Source: Sanguinoderma infundibulare (lineage: Eukaryota; Basidiomycota; Agaricomycetes; Polyporales; Polyporaceae). From it: a stretch of DNA of 64,000 nt. The notes under the pieces are model-generated. The model saw only the letters and a program-made list of their open reading frames with translations, did not search any database and was not told the DNA's origin. Position numbers and translations under genes: made by a program. Positions 26,028 to 37,427 of this stretch are shown one piece after another. The DNA lies in contig JAVLRN010000007.1 in assembly GCA_032821775.1 (NCBI GenBank), forward strand, positions 992,001 through 1,056,000, in the 5' to 3' direction. Numbering within the stretch: position 1 is the first letter of the stretch; each line of letters opens with the position of its first letter.

Positions 26028-27350
26028 AAACGTTGCGGGGTGTAGGAGAGACATACATGCTATGACAACTCGGACCCGCCGCCCATCCGTCATGCTTTTG
26101 GTTTCCGACGTGTGGCCAGGAACCGTCGTGATTGCAACGTGTGCCCCATGCACGATCCGTTGCTTAGGCTCGATGTTGTTTCTGGAGGACGCGGCGAATA
26201 CACGCAAGGCTTGCCTCGTTCCGGGGCGCGAAACAGAGGACGACATGAAAGATGGAAGATGTACGCAAGGCGGTTCGGGCAAGTAGTTCCGTTATGGTTA
26301 ATCAGGGCCACCACATGCTCAGGCATTCAATCGCATATCTCAGATCTTACCGGGAAGGCTGTAGAGCCATCTAAAGTCCCTGAACAGTCGCACGCGCCGC
26401 GTTCCGGGATCCTTCTGTCCGAGCCGGCGAGGGCACGGTTCGGAATCCGACGCGTTTCCTTGTCTACACCATGGAGGAGGGAGTTGGTCCGCTCAACGCG
26501 CTTTACGCCTCGCGCGCTCGGTCCGTCATAGTTCTGACCCGCTCTTAAGCGTACGTGCCGATGTTTTGACCAACCATCATCTCCGCCCTGCGGACGTCTC
26601 GGAGTTCCCAGGCCTCGAGAATATGGAATCCCGGCCCCAAATTTAGCTGGCCCGCGGGGTACTGACCTTGAGGCCACTCATTCTAGTCAAGATCACTGCA
26701 AACCTCGGTCACCTGCGTTCTTGACACACCCCCGCCGATCAGAACCTTCCAAGCCCCCTCGGTACGCTTTCCGGCGTTCCCCGACCCTATCCGAGCGTGG
26801 GGTCCATATGGCCGTGGCGGCGAGTTGCACAACGGTTGGGCGTCCACCAATGACGACAGTCCTCCAAAGGTGAAGGTTGGTATCGTGAGGCTAATTGAGG
26901 GATCTCAGATTCGTGCTTCATCGCGGAACGTACACACATACGCTTGGGTCAGTGAGAAACTCATTCATTTTGCTCAATGCGCGGCTCAGCAGTCACGTAC
27001 CCCTTTCCGCTAGGTCTCCGACGTATGCGCTCTTCAAAGCCTCCCGGGGGCGAGGAGATTGATAGGCAGTCTGATCGCCGATCCAGCATCTGAATGTCGC
27101 GCGAGCGAAATCTCAAGTCCTCGGTCGCCGAGACGCCATACACACGAACGTGAGATGTACGCGTCCTTCGGACTCGCTAACGGGTGCACAAACGGACAGC
27201 TCGGTAGCATGCGGGGGTACATATATCGAGTGCCTCTTGGTGTCGAAACCGCACCCCTCTGGGCGTTCCTGGAGAACGCAACGGTATCATCACGACTATA
27301 TACCCCTTAATCATTCTCGATACCCCGCTCTCGTCATCCTCCTCCACGCC
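26028..27350. other. Long intergenic region upstream of kinase 1
   Basis: About 1.3 kb without a supportable gene. Open frames on both strands overlap each other and lack domains. TATATA at about 27297 is a possible TATA element for the kinase gene starting at 27351. Confidence 0.45.
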
Positions 27351-28744
27351 ATGTCGTCCACCACCGCCGCCGCCACCATGCCCGACCTTACGGGCTGCAC
27401 CGTAGACAGGCGCTTTCGACTCATCCGCGTCCTAGGTTCTGGTACCTATGGCGTCGTTTACGAAGCCGTCGACACTCATGCCCTCGCTTCTGGCGCCCCT
27501 GCTTCTCGCGCAATCAAGATGATCCGCAAAGCAGATCGGAAGAAGCACGAGCTCGCTGCCGCACGTCGGGAGATCGCGCTCCACGGCCTTGTCTCTAACC
27601 ACCCCAACGTCGTCACCGTCCGCGACGCATACGAGGACGATCATTACTTCTACCTCGTCATGGACTTCTGCAAGGGCGGCGATCTCTTCGAGCCGATATG
27701 CCGGAAGGTGTACGTCGACAATGACGCGCTGGTGCGGAAGGCGTTCGTGTCGCTCATCGACGCCGTCGAGGCGTGCCACCGGTTACGGATATACCACCGC
27801 GACCTCAAGCCCGAAAACATCCTCGTCAACGAGGATCGTTCAGCGGTTTTCCTCGCGGACTTCGGTCTGGCGACCAACCAGCCTATCGTCCAGGAGTTCT
27901 ACTGTGGGACAGCGGCCTACATGAGTCCTGGTGAGTTGTCGATCTTCAATTGTATCGTGGTCATGAGAATACGAAGCTAATGCCGTTGCCAGAGTGCATC
28001 GGGCACATGTCGGGTTTCCAACCGTACTACACCGCATGCAGCGATATCTGGTCGCTGGGTGTCATCCTGGTCAACATGATCAGTGGGCGCAATCCTTGGG
28101 AGAGGGCGACGCTGAACGACCCCTGCTTCCTTCAGTTTGTCGAGAACCCCGACTTCCTCTTCGACGTCCTCCCCATCTCGGAGGGCGTCAACGAGATCCT
28201 CCGGCACATCTTCCTGCTCAACCCCCTCGCCCGCCCGTCCCTCCAACACCTCCGCAAAGCCATCCTCGAGCTCCCGAGCTTCTGGCGATCCGATGACGAG
28301 CTCTCCGTTGTCGAGGCATATACGCGAGCGCCGGCACCCACGACCGGAGAGCCGCAGGCTTCTCAGGCGCGCTCCGCCCACGCCAGCTGCCAGTCGAAGA
28401 GTGCGGCCTCGCCACAGTCACACAGCCATCCTTCGCGTTCGCCTTCTCCCGTTCCTCCCACGGGCGAACAGCATTCCCATTCCCCGTGTCTCCCTCGCCT
28501 TCCTTCGCTGGATGGCGAGGGGTGCTCAACCGGCTCGGAGTCCTCCACGGGCTCCACGGGCTCCGTCGCGTCGACGGAGGAGAGCAGCATGGTCGTTACG
28601 CCAGAACACTCCGCGGTGAGGGTGGTGGTCAGCGGGCAGGACGACGGCATCGAGGACAGTATGCAACTAGACGGGACGAAGGGCTCGCTCGGCGAGCTCC
28701 TCTTCCCGCGATTAGACGTGAACGTTCCCAGCAGGGCATCATGA
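27351..28744 (+). CDS. Ser/Thr protein kinase 1 (Ran1/Sks1-like)
   Basis: Two exons (27351-27930, 27993-28744) give 443 residues. All kinase landmarks are present: Gly-rich loop GSGTYGVVYE (about residues 29-38), AIKMI with the ATP-binding Lys near 56, hinge MDFCKGGDLFE, catalytic loop YHRDLKPEN (about 148-156), DFGLA (about 170), the APE-like MSPEC, and DIWSLGVILVNMISGRNPW. The C-terminal tail of about 140 residues is Ser/Pro-rich with STGSTGSVASTEESS, a likely phosphoregion. The pattern resembles the fungal Ran1/Pat1-Sks1-Vhs1 group, which links nutrient state to growth or meiosis in yeasts; that link is from family knowledge. The intron interrupts the Glu codon of the APE motif, as in the two paralogues at 33064 and 62079. 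Confidence 0.9.
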
Positions 28745-29121
28745 ACTTGCACGAGACGAGTAACGATATTTATGATGTTTATGTATGTAAATAGTGAAAT
28801 GCGCGTGTACGATGTCGTAGTCTTCTTCTTTCGCTTCCTGCGGACAATGTCTTTCGACAAGGATATATGTACGATTAGAGTTCGTTTTTTTGTTTAGGAT
28901 GTCACTTTGCGCTCTGGGAGCAATGAATGCTTATAGCGGAGCTTCGGGCCCGCTCGCCATTTCCTCACTATGGAGCCGTGCTCATTGCCTCGTTCGAAAA
29001 CTGTGTTGCTGTCTGCGTCCTTTGAGGCGAACGCGATTTGCAATGGGCGGTCAGCCGCCTCAGGATGCAACTTCTCAGGCCTCCCCGAGTCCTCCTCGAA
29101 GAACCATGCACAGTGCTCGTC
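28745..29121. other. Intergenic between kinase 1 and secreted protein gene
   Basis: 3' flank of the kinase gene and promoter of the secreted-protein gene. No separate feature seen. Confidence 0.5.
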
Positions 29122-30008
29122 ATGAAGCCCTCCTCGTTTCATCTTGCCAGTGCGCTCGTCGCTCTCCCCACTGTCATCGGCACCGTCCTGCAGAAGCGCG
29201 CGGCTACCCACTTTGATCCCTCGGACGGTGACGGATCGTGGTTCATCGATACTGGCAATGGTCTTGGGGAGCCTCTCAACGTATGTGGCACTCACATGGC
29301 TTCCGCTCCTTCATCTGACAATCACGTTGCAGGTTATCATCTCTGGCCTCAGCTCGCCTGAAGTCCTGAACGAGGACGGCTTGATCAACTACGCGAGGGC
29401 CATTGGATTGTGCGGCCATCGCTCGCACTCCGCATGCACATAGCCCGTCTAACGCGCATGACCCTTCATTTTGTTTAGTTCGACAGAATGCTTTGGCATC
29501 CACATCGGGAACCCCTTTGCGGCCAACCTGGGCGATGGCAATGGCCCTGTGAACCAAACGGTAGAGCTCCGGGAGGACTACGGCGACGCTGATTTCGGCA
29601 CATGTCGCGAGTCGCTCATAGGCGGCAACCACTTCCGGGTGTACTTCCAGAACGGGCCTTCTGCGAACAGCGGCGCGGTCTTCCTCGCGTGAGTGTCTCC
29701 AGGTTCCTGCGAGTCTCTTCTTCTTGGCCTTCTGAGGGAGAGGTTGACGAGAGCCGTCTTGTTTTGCCATGCCCAGTGTCTCTGAGGAGAAGTCCGCAAG
29801 GGAGAACCACGACATCGCCGAGAACGGTTACAACATCGGTCGCGACGCCCTCGTCCAAGGCGCGGTGGGTACGAAGAGCTACGGCGGCGTGACGTATTCA
29901 ACGAGCGCGCAGAACATCGCTGGCCTTATGCGAGCGGGCTCTGAAGGCGTGAACCACGGTATTGCGGTCGACGGCCTCGTTACCCTCCTGACGGTGACCA
30001 TTCAGTAA
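29122..30008 (+). CDS. Conserved secreted protein, unknown function
   Basis: Four exons (29122-29280, 29333-29409, 29479-29688, 29777-30008) join in frame to 225 residues. The start has a signal peptide (MKPSSFHLASALVALPTVIG) followed by QKR, a likely Kex2 processing site. The mature part begins ATHFDPSDGDGSWFIDTGNG and carries LNYARAIG-like, GNGPVNQTVELREDYGDADF and YGGVTYSTSAQ segments, with two Cys in the third exon (TECFG and GTCRES) that could pair. There is one N-glycosylation sequon (NQT). I believe similar small secreted proteins occur in many Agaricomycetes, but I know no assigned function. All splice sites are GT-AG and the phases agree. Confidence 0.8.
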
Positions 30009-30836
30009 GCTGTAAATTCGTGGATGCGCTCATACATTGACTGTTCCGGATGTGGATGCGGAGAGAGAGAGAGTACTCCACGCACTTGACGCGTTTCACT
30101 GCATGTTCTCATGTCAAGTACGCGTATATATCTATATGGGGTTGAACGAACACATCTGTTCAGTACTCGTATGAATGCAACTTTAGGCTGTCACTCGCCG
30201 TATAATCACATCACCGGCTATGCCGCGCACCTGCTGATCGATTCGGATTCAGGGTGGCGAACTCTTATTGAGGGAATAACATATACGTTCCACAAACGAT
30301 ACAGTGTTTTAGATATCAGTGCAAGTGTACCAGAGGCAATTCCTCCACGGGACGCAGGTTTTCACTAGGGTACTCGGAAGTGCCAACGGTTAGGTTAATG
30401 GTACCGGCAAAGACGCAATGGGCAAAATAACACTCACGAATGCTGCCATGCAACACGCGCCTCCATTCTGGATGAGAATGCCGTTGTAACTTGCTGAGAG
30501 CTCTTCCTGTTCACATCTCGCGAAAAGGTGCTCAACATTCAGCGGCAACCATGTCGGCTCCGTCGTCGACCCGCGTGCCAGCGTGTCTCGTTAACTCAAG
30601 CGCCATATGTGCTCTATGAGAAGACTGTCAGAGGTGCTAGTTGTCCCTTGCCGACCTTTATCGGACAAACAGGTGATCGTCGATCTTTTCGCAGAGGTGG
30701 GTGGACGAAGTAGTAGCTATAGAACGGTGTTACAAGGGATCGATTATTAGACTCTGATTGACTTGGATTAATCCACGCTTATGTAATCAGCCGCCGACGT
30801 GCCGAGGGGCCGAGGAGGACGTTGATTGCGACCACG
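30009..30836. other. Intergenic, with a GA microsatellite
   Basis: A short (GA)n run lies near 30060-30072. The rest shows short overlapping frames without domains. No gene. Confidence 0.5.
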
Positions 30837-32430
30837 ATGCTGGCTTCCTACATCGCGCTCAACAGCCAGGACGCCTTGGATGTTGTTTTCGGCTTCCTGG
30901 ACCCATCGACCGTTGGATGTGATTACTGGAAGGACGTCCACGATTCGGATGAACACTACCAACGGAAACTCTCTCTGGCGCGCGCGGCTCGCGTATCCAA
31001 AGCCTTCCACTATCCTGTGGTCCGCGTCCTCTGGCGCAAACTCCCAAACGTATTTCTACTTTTGCAACATTTCTCTGCTCTGGAAACAGAGCACACTCTC
31101 TGAGACGATGTCTACGTGAGTAAACGTTCTTAAACATATCTATAGATTAACGAACAATCCGGATCCGCATGCTGACAGGAGTTGAATGGAGCCATCACAC
31201 CGCTCGAGTGGGATACCTTCTACATCTATGCTCCTCACATCCAAGTCCTCAGCATCATCATTGCCCTTGAAAGTCGCCATGGAAGACTCGTTGAGCAGTC
31301 GACCTGGACTCAACTAGGACTACTCGCAAATGGAAGACCTCTCTTACCCAACCTCCGCGATGTCGAGTGGTGCCACTTCTTATCCCCCCAATCTCTCGAT
31401 ATTCTCCCATTCATCTCGCAAGTCTTTGAAAATATCCTGCGAAGTGTCGATCAATCCGTCGGCGCCAGAACGGACTCGTCCTTCAGGATCGTTTTCTCCA
31501 CGCTCATTTCCACTGCGCCCCATATCAGCCAACTGCACCTGGATATCTGTGGGCTGGATAGCTCATGTTATCTTGATTACTTGGAGAAATCGCGTTCCTC
31601 CCCCGCGGTGGACGCCGTCGACGCCAACGCGCTCCATGTCTTGTCCCGGATGAGAGGTCTCCGAGCTTTCGCCCAGTCCCATGGCCAATCGTTTCCACCA
31701 ACGCCTGCGTCCGGATTCCGTCAGCTACATGAGTTCGCATTGTATCATCTCTACGATAATCACCTTTACGACGTTTTCACCGCTTCGCTCACCCAGATAA
31801 CAATTTGTGATTCCTTCTCTGGAATCGTTGACGCTCTCCGTCCCGGCTCATCCTCATTATTCCATCCCCGGCTACCCCAGACCAATGTCACACGAGATCA
31901 AACCGCCGTTCGCCTTGCGCGGGCTCAAGACGATGACGATCGTCATGTCCTCCTCCATTGGTCCTTGGGCGATTCGGACTTGGAAGCGATCGCACAGGCG
32001 TACCCCAAACTGACGTCTTTGAGGCTAACCTATGCTTCGTCGTTGCACGAGGACATCTGGAAAGGCCTTTACTACCCTGTATACACATGCATTCCTGGTC
32101 CCCGTTCCCTGGTCGAGTTGGCTTCACGATGTCTGGAGTTCCAAGAGCTCTCGTTCCCGTACCTACAGCTTCCCCATGGAAGACTCGCCGATCTGGAGAC
32201 GTACCCTATCTTCAATCATCGCTTGAAACACTTTGCTGTGGGCGAGCGAGAGTCTGTTCGTGGCCGCAAATTTCATCGACCGCTGCTTCCCATCCGTACA
32301 TCTGCCGCCCCACTGTGACAGGGATAAGATGAATCAGGATTGGGAGCGGATCAGGTCACTGATCGAGGCATTCCAGACCGCGAGGGGCCATGAGGTGGTG
32401 CTTGCGGATGCTCAAGGTGCGTGTATATGC
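30837..32430 (+). pseudogene. F-box/LRR-like gene, decayed
   Basis: The reading starts MLASYIALNSQDALDVVFGF, an N-terminus like that of fungal F-box or F-box-like proteins, and continues with LARAARVSKAFHYPVVRVLW (30990-31035). An in-frame TGA at 31101-31103 interrupts it just before the exon end DDVY and a GT donor at 31116. The next exon (from 31179) continues in the same frame as ELNGAITPLEWDTFYIYAPH and runs with leucine-rich, LRR-like sequence to about 32240. There the frame is lost by one base: the expected continuation SESLFVAANFIDRCFPSVHL is read one frame over until about 32410. A nonsense codon plus a frameshift point to a pseudogene. Such proteins normally recruit substrates to SCF ubiquitin ligases. 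Confidence 0.6.
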
Positions 32431-32954
32431 TTGCTGCCTTCCATCGTATGCGGCTCAACGGCGGCATTTTAGTCCTGCCCAGACTAGGCTGGTTCAGGCG
32501 TCATAGCTCCTGGGTGCACAGAGGTCCGAGGGGCACTTACACACTTTGACACAGCCTTGCCTTGCCAATCTCGAGAGCCGACAGTGGGTTGGTCATTTTC
32601 GAAAGTTCAGGTTCGGAGCGAAGTCGATGGAGGGGAAGGAGGTACGAGATCTGTCTTTGCGGACATTTGAGATGTATTGGAGGTGCTGATTAGATATAAT
32701 GACTTTCTGTTTCCAGCAGAGACTCGAATTTCTCGACGAGAGGCGGACGGCTCAATTGCCCGGTACGTTACCCGACGCCGGTATCTTTCTTTATAATTGG
32801 TACTGCACCATGCCCCGTCCACCTTCTCCCTGGGCCAGAATGCAATGAGGCCGTGTTTCATTCGGAACGCATTGTCGGATGATGGACTTCAACGAAATTC
32901 GATTGCGTCGGTCGCAACTACGACGGCCACTGTAAGTAGAGGGCACCCAAGTGG
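32431..32954. other. Intergenic upstream of kinase 2
   Basis: No gene seen. The segment ends at the TATA block of kinase 2. Confidence 0.5.
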
Positions 32955-33007
32955 TATAAAAGGAGGGCCGTTTTCGACCCAAGTCCGCTACCTACCCTGC
33001 ATCGTCC
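32955..33007 (+). promoter_or_regulatory. TATA box and conserved 5' block of kinase 2
   Basis: TATAAAAGGAGG starts 109 nt before the ATG at 33064. The 53 nt from this box to CCCTGCATCGTCC match the block upstream of kinase 3 (63544-63596, minus) at 46 of 53 positions by hand alignment, without gaps. Confidence 0.7.
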
Positions 33008-33063
33008 TCAGCAATCTCATCATATCTCCTCGACCATCAACACCAGTTGTCCTCCAATCAGCC

Positions 33064-34344
33064 ATGGCATCCACCGACTCGCATCCCACCCCAGACTATA
33101 CCGACATCGTCCTCGAGAATCGCTACAAGCTCACCCACAAACTCGGCAAGGGGACCTTTGGCGTCGTCTACCACGCCATAGACAGGACCATCCGGACAGA
33201 CGACGACAACCTCCGGTCCGTCGCGGTTAAGATCATCAACAAGCGCCACCCCAAGTACCGCGACCGCCTCGAGGTCTACATCCACAAGCGCGCCTCGCTG
33301 CTCCCCAACGTCGTCAAGCTCCACAAGTCGTATGACTACGCTGAGTACTCCGTGCTCGTCATGGACCTCTGCGGCGGGGGCAGCCTCCAGAAGCGGATCG
33401 ACGAGAAGAAGGGACGGCCGTTATTCACGGGCACGCGGCAGCTGAAGACGCTCTTCCTACGCCTCGTCGATGCGGTGGGCGACCTGCACCGCGCGGGGAT
33501 CTACCACCGCGACCTCAAGCCCTCGAACATCCTGCTTAGCGATGACGGCACGGAGGCGTTCCTCGCCGACTTCGGGCTGGCGACCCGGAACGACCGCTAC
33601 GGTGACAGGTGCGGTACGCGGGAGTACATGATGCCAGGTCAGTCCTTTCTCTTTTCTCCCTTGGTCAATACCACTCACCAATGCTTCAATACTCTCGCAG
33701 AGCTCGACCCCAAAAAGTTCGACGGTCGCGCGAGCTGTGAGCAAGGCGACGTCTGGGCGCTCGGCGTCATCCTCATCAACATGGCCAGTGGCTGCATACC
33801 GTGGGCCTCCGCATTCTCGACGGACCGCGCCTACGCTGAGTTCGTCCGGGACCCGCGCTACCTCGTCGACTCGTTCGGGCTCTCCCCGGGCCTGAACAGA
33901 ATCATCCGGCGCATGCTCCGCGCGAAGCCGGCCTTGCGGATGTCGCTACCCCAGGTGCGGAAGGAGATCGCGGAGCTCGATGAGTCGTTCTTCTGCGCCG
34001 GAGAGGGCATTAACGCAGTCGGTCGCACGGCCGTCAATTGCAACGGACCAGTCGAAGATGCGCCGATTGTGCCAGAGCGCGCTGATGCTGGGTCCACGAT
34101 GCAGTCCGAGATGAGGCTTCTTCGTCTGGATGAGGAAAGGCGAGAGGCTTGGAGGCAGCAGCAGCAGCGCCAGGCTGAGTTCAGATACAAGAAGCTTAAT
34201 AGGGACGTGAGCGGGAACAGCAGCTTGTGCAGCACCTGTTTTGCGGAGACGGAGGACAGCGATGTCGAGACGGGGAAATGGGAGATCGGGGGGATGATGA
34301 AAGCGCTCGTGCTGAAAGCCAAGAAGAAGCTCCGCTTCTCGTGA
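33064..34344 (+). CDS. Ser/Thr protein kinase 2 (Ran1/Sks1-like)
   Basis: Exons 33064-33637 and 33701-34344 give 405 residues. Landmarks: GKGTFGVVYHA, AVKII, hinge MDLCGGGSLQKRI, YHRDLKPSNIL, DFGLATRND, MMPEL in place of APE, and DVWALGVILINMASGCIPW. The C-terminus has a Gln/Arg-rich stretch and ends with a basic segment (KALVLKAKKKLRFS), shared in character with kinase 3. The 63 nt intron is a multiple of three and has no stop codon, so unspliced mRNA would insert 21 residues right after the activation segment. The ATG at 33064 is chosen because it follows the conserved 5' block and begins MASTDSHPTPDYTDIVLENR. Role inferred from family only. Confidence 0.9.
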   Translation: MASTDSHPTPDYTDIVLENRYKLTHKLGKGTFGVVYHAIDRTIRTDDDNLRSVAVKIINKRHPKYRDRLEVYIHKRASLLPNVVKLHKSYDYAEYSVLVMDLCGGGSLQKRIDEKKGRPLFTGTRQLKTLFLRLVDAVGDLHRAGIYHRDLKPSNILLSDDGTEAFLADFGLATRNDRYGDRCGTREYMMPGQSFLFSPLVNTTHQCFNTLAELDPKKFDGRASCEQGDVWALGVILINMASGCIPWASAFSTDRAYAEFVRDPRYLVDSFGLSPGLNRIIRRMLRAKPALRMSLPQVRKEIAELDESFFCAGEGINAVGRTAVNCNGPVEDAPIVPERADAGSTMQSEMRLLRLDEERREAWRQQQQRQAEFRYKKLNRDVSGNSSLCSTCFAETEDSDVETGKWEIGGMMKALVLKAKKKLRFS

Positions 34345-34667
34345 TTACGGTTTTAGATTTGGACGGACTTGACCCAGAAGCCATGGACGCTGCCGGCACC
34401 GTCGCATGTATGTTACACGGAGGATTCGTAAAGGACGCTTCTTGTGTTCAGTTTGTATTGAGCACACTCCATTAAAATATAATTGGACACTCAACTTGAA
34501 CAGTGTGATTATTTTCCGGGGTCATGCACGCGCGAGTAACAGAGTTATCGTATCCTTCAAGGAGTGCGTACGGAACTGTGACGAGCATTGCATGGTGTCC
34601 ACAATGTTGAAGTCGTGCTAGCCTGGCATTCGGTAGTGTGTTCCGCAGGGATCAGCGAGACGGATGG
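34345..34667. other. Intergenic, 3' flank of kinase 2
   Basis: No gene seen. CATTAAAATATAATTGG near 34470 is AT-rich and may include polyadenylation signals. Confidence 0.4.
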
Positions 34668-34950
34668 GCCTGGATGAACACTGCACGGAAGAAGCCCTCG
34701 GTGTTCCCGCCATCGGCGGCCATGTGGAGGAAGACGGAGATCGCCCGGCACTTTCGCCCAATATACAGCACATTGATTGGGGTGAGGGTCCATGAGGATC
34801 AACATGCGCCCACAATTCCATAGGGAAAGATGATGCACATTGTGACCCTCTCGGAGTCGCCGCTGACAGCGGAGATGCCCTACTGCACCCGGAATGACGC
34901 CGCTTACGGTCCCGTAAGTCCAGGTTTCTGAGACCGGCATTATTCATCTC
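34668..34950 (-). pseudogene. Carboxylesterase fragment
   Basis: Three reading frames on the minus strand spell the middle of a type-B carboxylesterase. NNAGLRNLDLRDR (34905-34947) corresponds to AGVGNLGLQDR of the full genes. ISAVSGDSERVTMC (34835-34875) corresponds to YISAFGGDPEKVTM. LGESAG (34744-34761) is the nucleophile elbow, and AISVFLHMAADGGNTEGFFR (34690-34745) follows one frame over. It lacks the N- and C-terminal thirds. It contains a stop in place of the VQKY segment and a frameshift just after the catalytic Ser. It is a non-functional relic of the family clustered at 44-62 kb, on the other side of the transposon region. Confidence 0.75.
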
Positions 34951-35780
34951 CTTTCTTGCGAGAGAACCAACCCACTAATTCACTACTGAGTATCGCTTAG
35001 AAGCAGACTCCTGAACCGGAAGGAAGATGCTTACTGGTGGTCGAAGCTCGCATACGGCTGGGGTTCCCCATCTTCGACTGCAAGTTCCGGGTGCTGTGGC
35101 TTCTACGCCCTCGTGAGTGGTCATTCCAAAGGTATCACGGCTTTCTCGTTAGAAGATGAGCTGCAGTGCTGCCCGGATATTATGTAAATTGTGTGGCGGC
35201 GCTGTGGACACCAAAGTTCAATTCTTTAGAAGTTGCATGACCTCGCTAAGTATACACATGTTTACCCCCGGGTATAAGGGTCCTCTTCGGACAAGATGAT
35301 TCGAATCGAAAGGCGGGAAATAGAATGTAGATACGAAGAATCGAATCTGCTTGCAACCACATAGAAGGAGAGTCGGCGACCGAAACAATATGTATTCAAT
35401 CTCCGACATCAATAGGGATATCTTTCTCATTTCCACAACCCCAATCGTTCAGGGTCCAGCTGATCTCAACCGCAACCACAATCACGATCATGGCTGCCAC
35501 TGCTTTTGCACATTCGACTCCCGTTCTCGAGCCCATATCAAACTGCCACCGTGGACGAAAACCCGTCACCATCGTCCGATTCCAGTCACTCGTCATCACG
35601 CGAATCGCCGCCTGATGCTTAGGGATCCTCCAAGTTAGCCCTGCGCAAGCTTGTGTGTGGGGTCAGTTCTCTATCACGCCACGTCAGTTTCATTGTGATT
35701 TCAATGTGAGAACATGGAACAGGAGGACGTCGTACGAAAGGCCCTCCACAGGCCTATCTCCCTCGCTACCTCAATCCCTC
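34951..35780. other. Intergenic, no gene recognised
   Basis: No domain-bearing open frame. The region separates the esterase relic from repeat copy 1. Confidence 0.45.
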
Positions 35781-36670
35781 TGCCGTGGACGTGGACGACC
35801 CCCGGGAATTTCCTCTCTGCTGGTACCGCCTCCCCTTTCCACCCCCAATATATCCTCAAATAGTCAGCATTGCTTTCTACTGTATGAAAGGCGGCCATCG
35901 CTTTGGTCGCAAAGCGGGAGAGGTGAACCGGCTCACCACCTATGGAAACTTCGACATCTGGTTGAAGCACCAGACGGGCCTCCAATTGGATGTTAGGCAG
36001 GTGGGGGATGCTCGTCGCTCCTCGCGGCACGCCGGTAGGTACCGCATCAAGCTGGAAATGCTGGCAGGACAAGCTTATGAATCTATGTACTTAGTAGGAC
36101 TTCCTTCGACTCGAGTTCGAACTCGGCGGACAGCTTTCGCGTTCGAGCCCAAGCCTTGTGGACAATGCAAATTAAATTTCAAGTCATAGACACGATTGGA
36201 TCCCCAGGGTATTCGAGTAGCAACGATTAGAAAGTGAGTGCGCCCATATGTTTTCCGTGATGATCTTCGGAGCGCGCTCGTGCCAGCGCCCAGAGGCTAG
36301 AGACTGCTGCCTGCCTCCTCTGTTGTCATATCAGCCTAGAGCGGGTGTAGCTCTAGCGGGATCATATGAGACATCAAACGCGAGCACGCCTCGGACCCAA
36401 GGTGCCGCGCTGATGCGCTTAGCTTGGATTCGGGGACGTGTTAATTGACTATGTGTTTGAACTGCATTCTTGGTTCATCGACGGTCATTGATCCTCTCAG
36501 TGCCTCCCCGGCTTCGTCGAATTACCCGCGACGTCCTGGACGATCCACTTTTCAAGAGGTGGGCTTTTGAGGCCGATGTATCACACTCGCTCGAGATCTA
36601 GTCTACCCATCTGCGTAGCCCGAGACGATGCCTCGCAGAGCCTGGATCACGCTGTCAATGAAATTTGCAT
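35781..36670. repeat. 0.9 kb dispersed repeat, copy 1
   Basis: This segment recurs in direct orientation at 41510-42390 with few changes and small indels. Both copies start near CTGCCGTGGACGTGGACGACC-type sequence and end at AATGAAATTTGCAT. The minus strand keeps an open frame in both (35701-36072 here), reading LDAVPTGVPRGATSI and GGEPVHLSRF, despite a 9 nt length difference between copies. I do not recognise a protein family. It may be part of a transposable element or a segmental duplication. Confidence 0.75.
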
Positions 36671-37427
36671 GGTCCCTGCGTACCCACGTCCTTTCCTGGC
36701 GATCGACGTCAGGGGACCTAGTGGGGCGTTTACATCGGCCACCGGACGCCAGAGGTTGACAACAGGAAGTATCACCTTTACAAGGTGCGCTTCGGTACGG
36801 AGCACATGCGCTTGAGCGGCTGGCTCATTTGGCGTGTTAGATGAACCTCGCCGCCTGCGGGACCGCACTCATCCCGCATTGGCGAGTTATCGATATGGCC
36901 CTGTCTGACTCGTAAGTCTGACAAGACGAAGATCTCGCTGCTCCTCGATAGGTATGCAGTCCTCCGCTGTGTTAGGACCTTGGTGCTCATGGTGGCCTCT
37001 CAGTGCGTTCAACCTCTAGCAAACAAGACCACAGTGCCAGTGGGTGAGTATCCTCATGAGCGGTTCAAGGTCACGCACATCCTTACGGAGAACTTGTCAC
37101 CGAGACCTTCCCGTCAGTTCCAAGTTCCATCACGCTCGTTTGTGTCGATCACTAGTACTGAAACCATTCGTTATTTATTGTCATGCACATCGTGGTATGC
37201 TCGATAAGGAGATCACGGAGGAACACTTCAATCGCGCGAAGCTAGACATCGGGCTACTACTGTGTGGGACTGCTGTGGCTGGTCGAGAAGGCGGCGGATC
37301 GAGGGAGATGGGGTTCAGGGAGGGCAAGACTGTGTTCGGGTTCTGAGAGGTATTGGCATCGTTGTACCATAAAATAACCTTCCCACAAACTTGAAGATAT
37401 GAAGAGTAATGTAAACCTCGATGTGCG
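36671..37427. other. Intergenic, no gene recognised
   Basis: Unique flank of repeat copy 1 and 3' side of the HET gene. Short open frames only (for example KEITEEHFNRAKLDIGLLLC near 37205-37265), without support. Confidence 0.4.

Noticed and set aside
30055..30080. GA microsatellite as a regulatory element
   Set aside because: The run is only a few repeats long and lies after a stop codon; no evidence for function.
27351..34344. Kinases and secreted protein as a secondary-metabolite or signalling gene cluster
   Set aside because: No backbone enzyme, transporter or transcription factor is present; the arrangement is better explained by paralogue dispersal.
36100..36140. GAGTTCGAACTCG in the dispersed repeat as a SINE B box
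   Set aside because: It is a palindrome with only partial match to the B-box consensus. No A box or tRNA-like head was found upstream.
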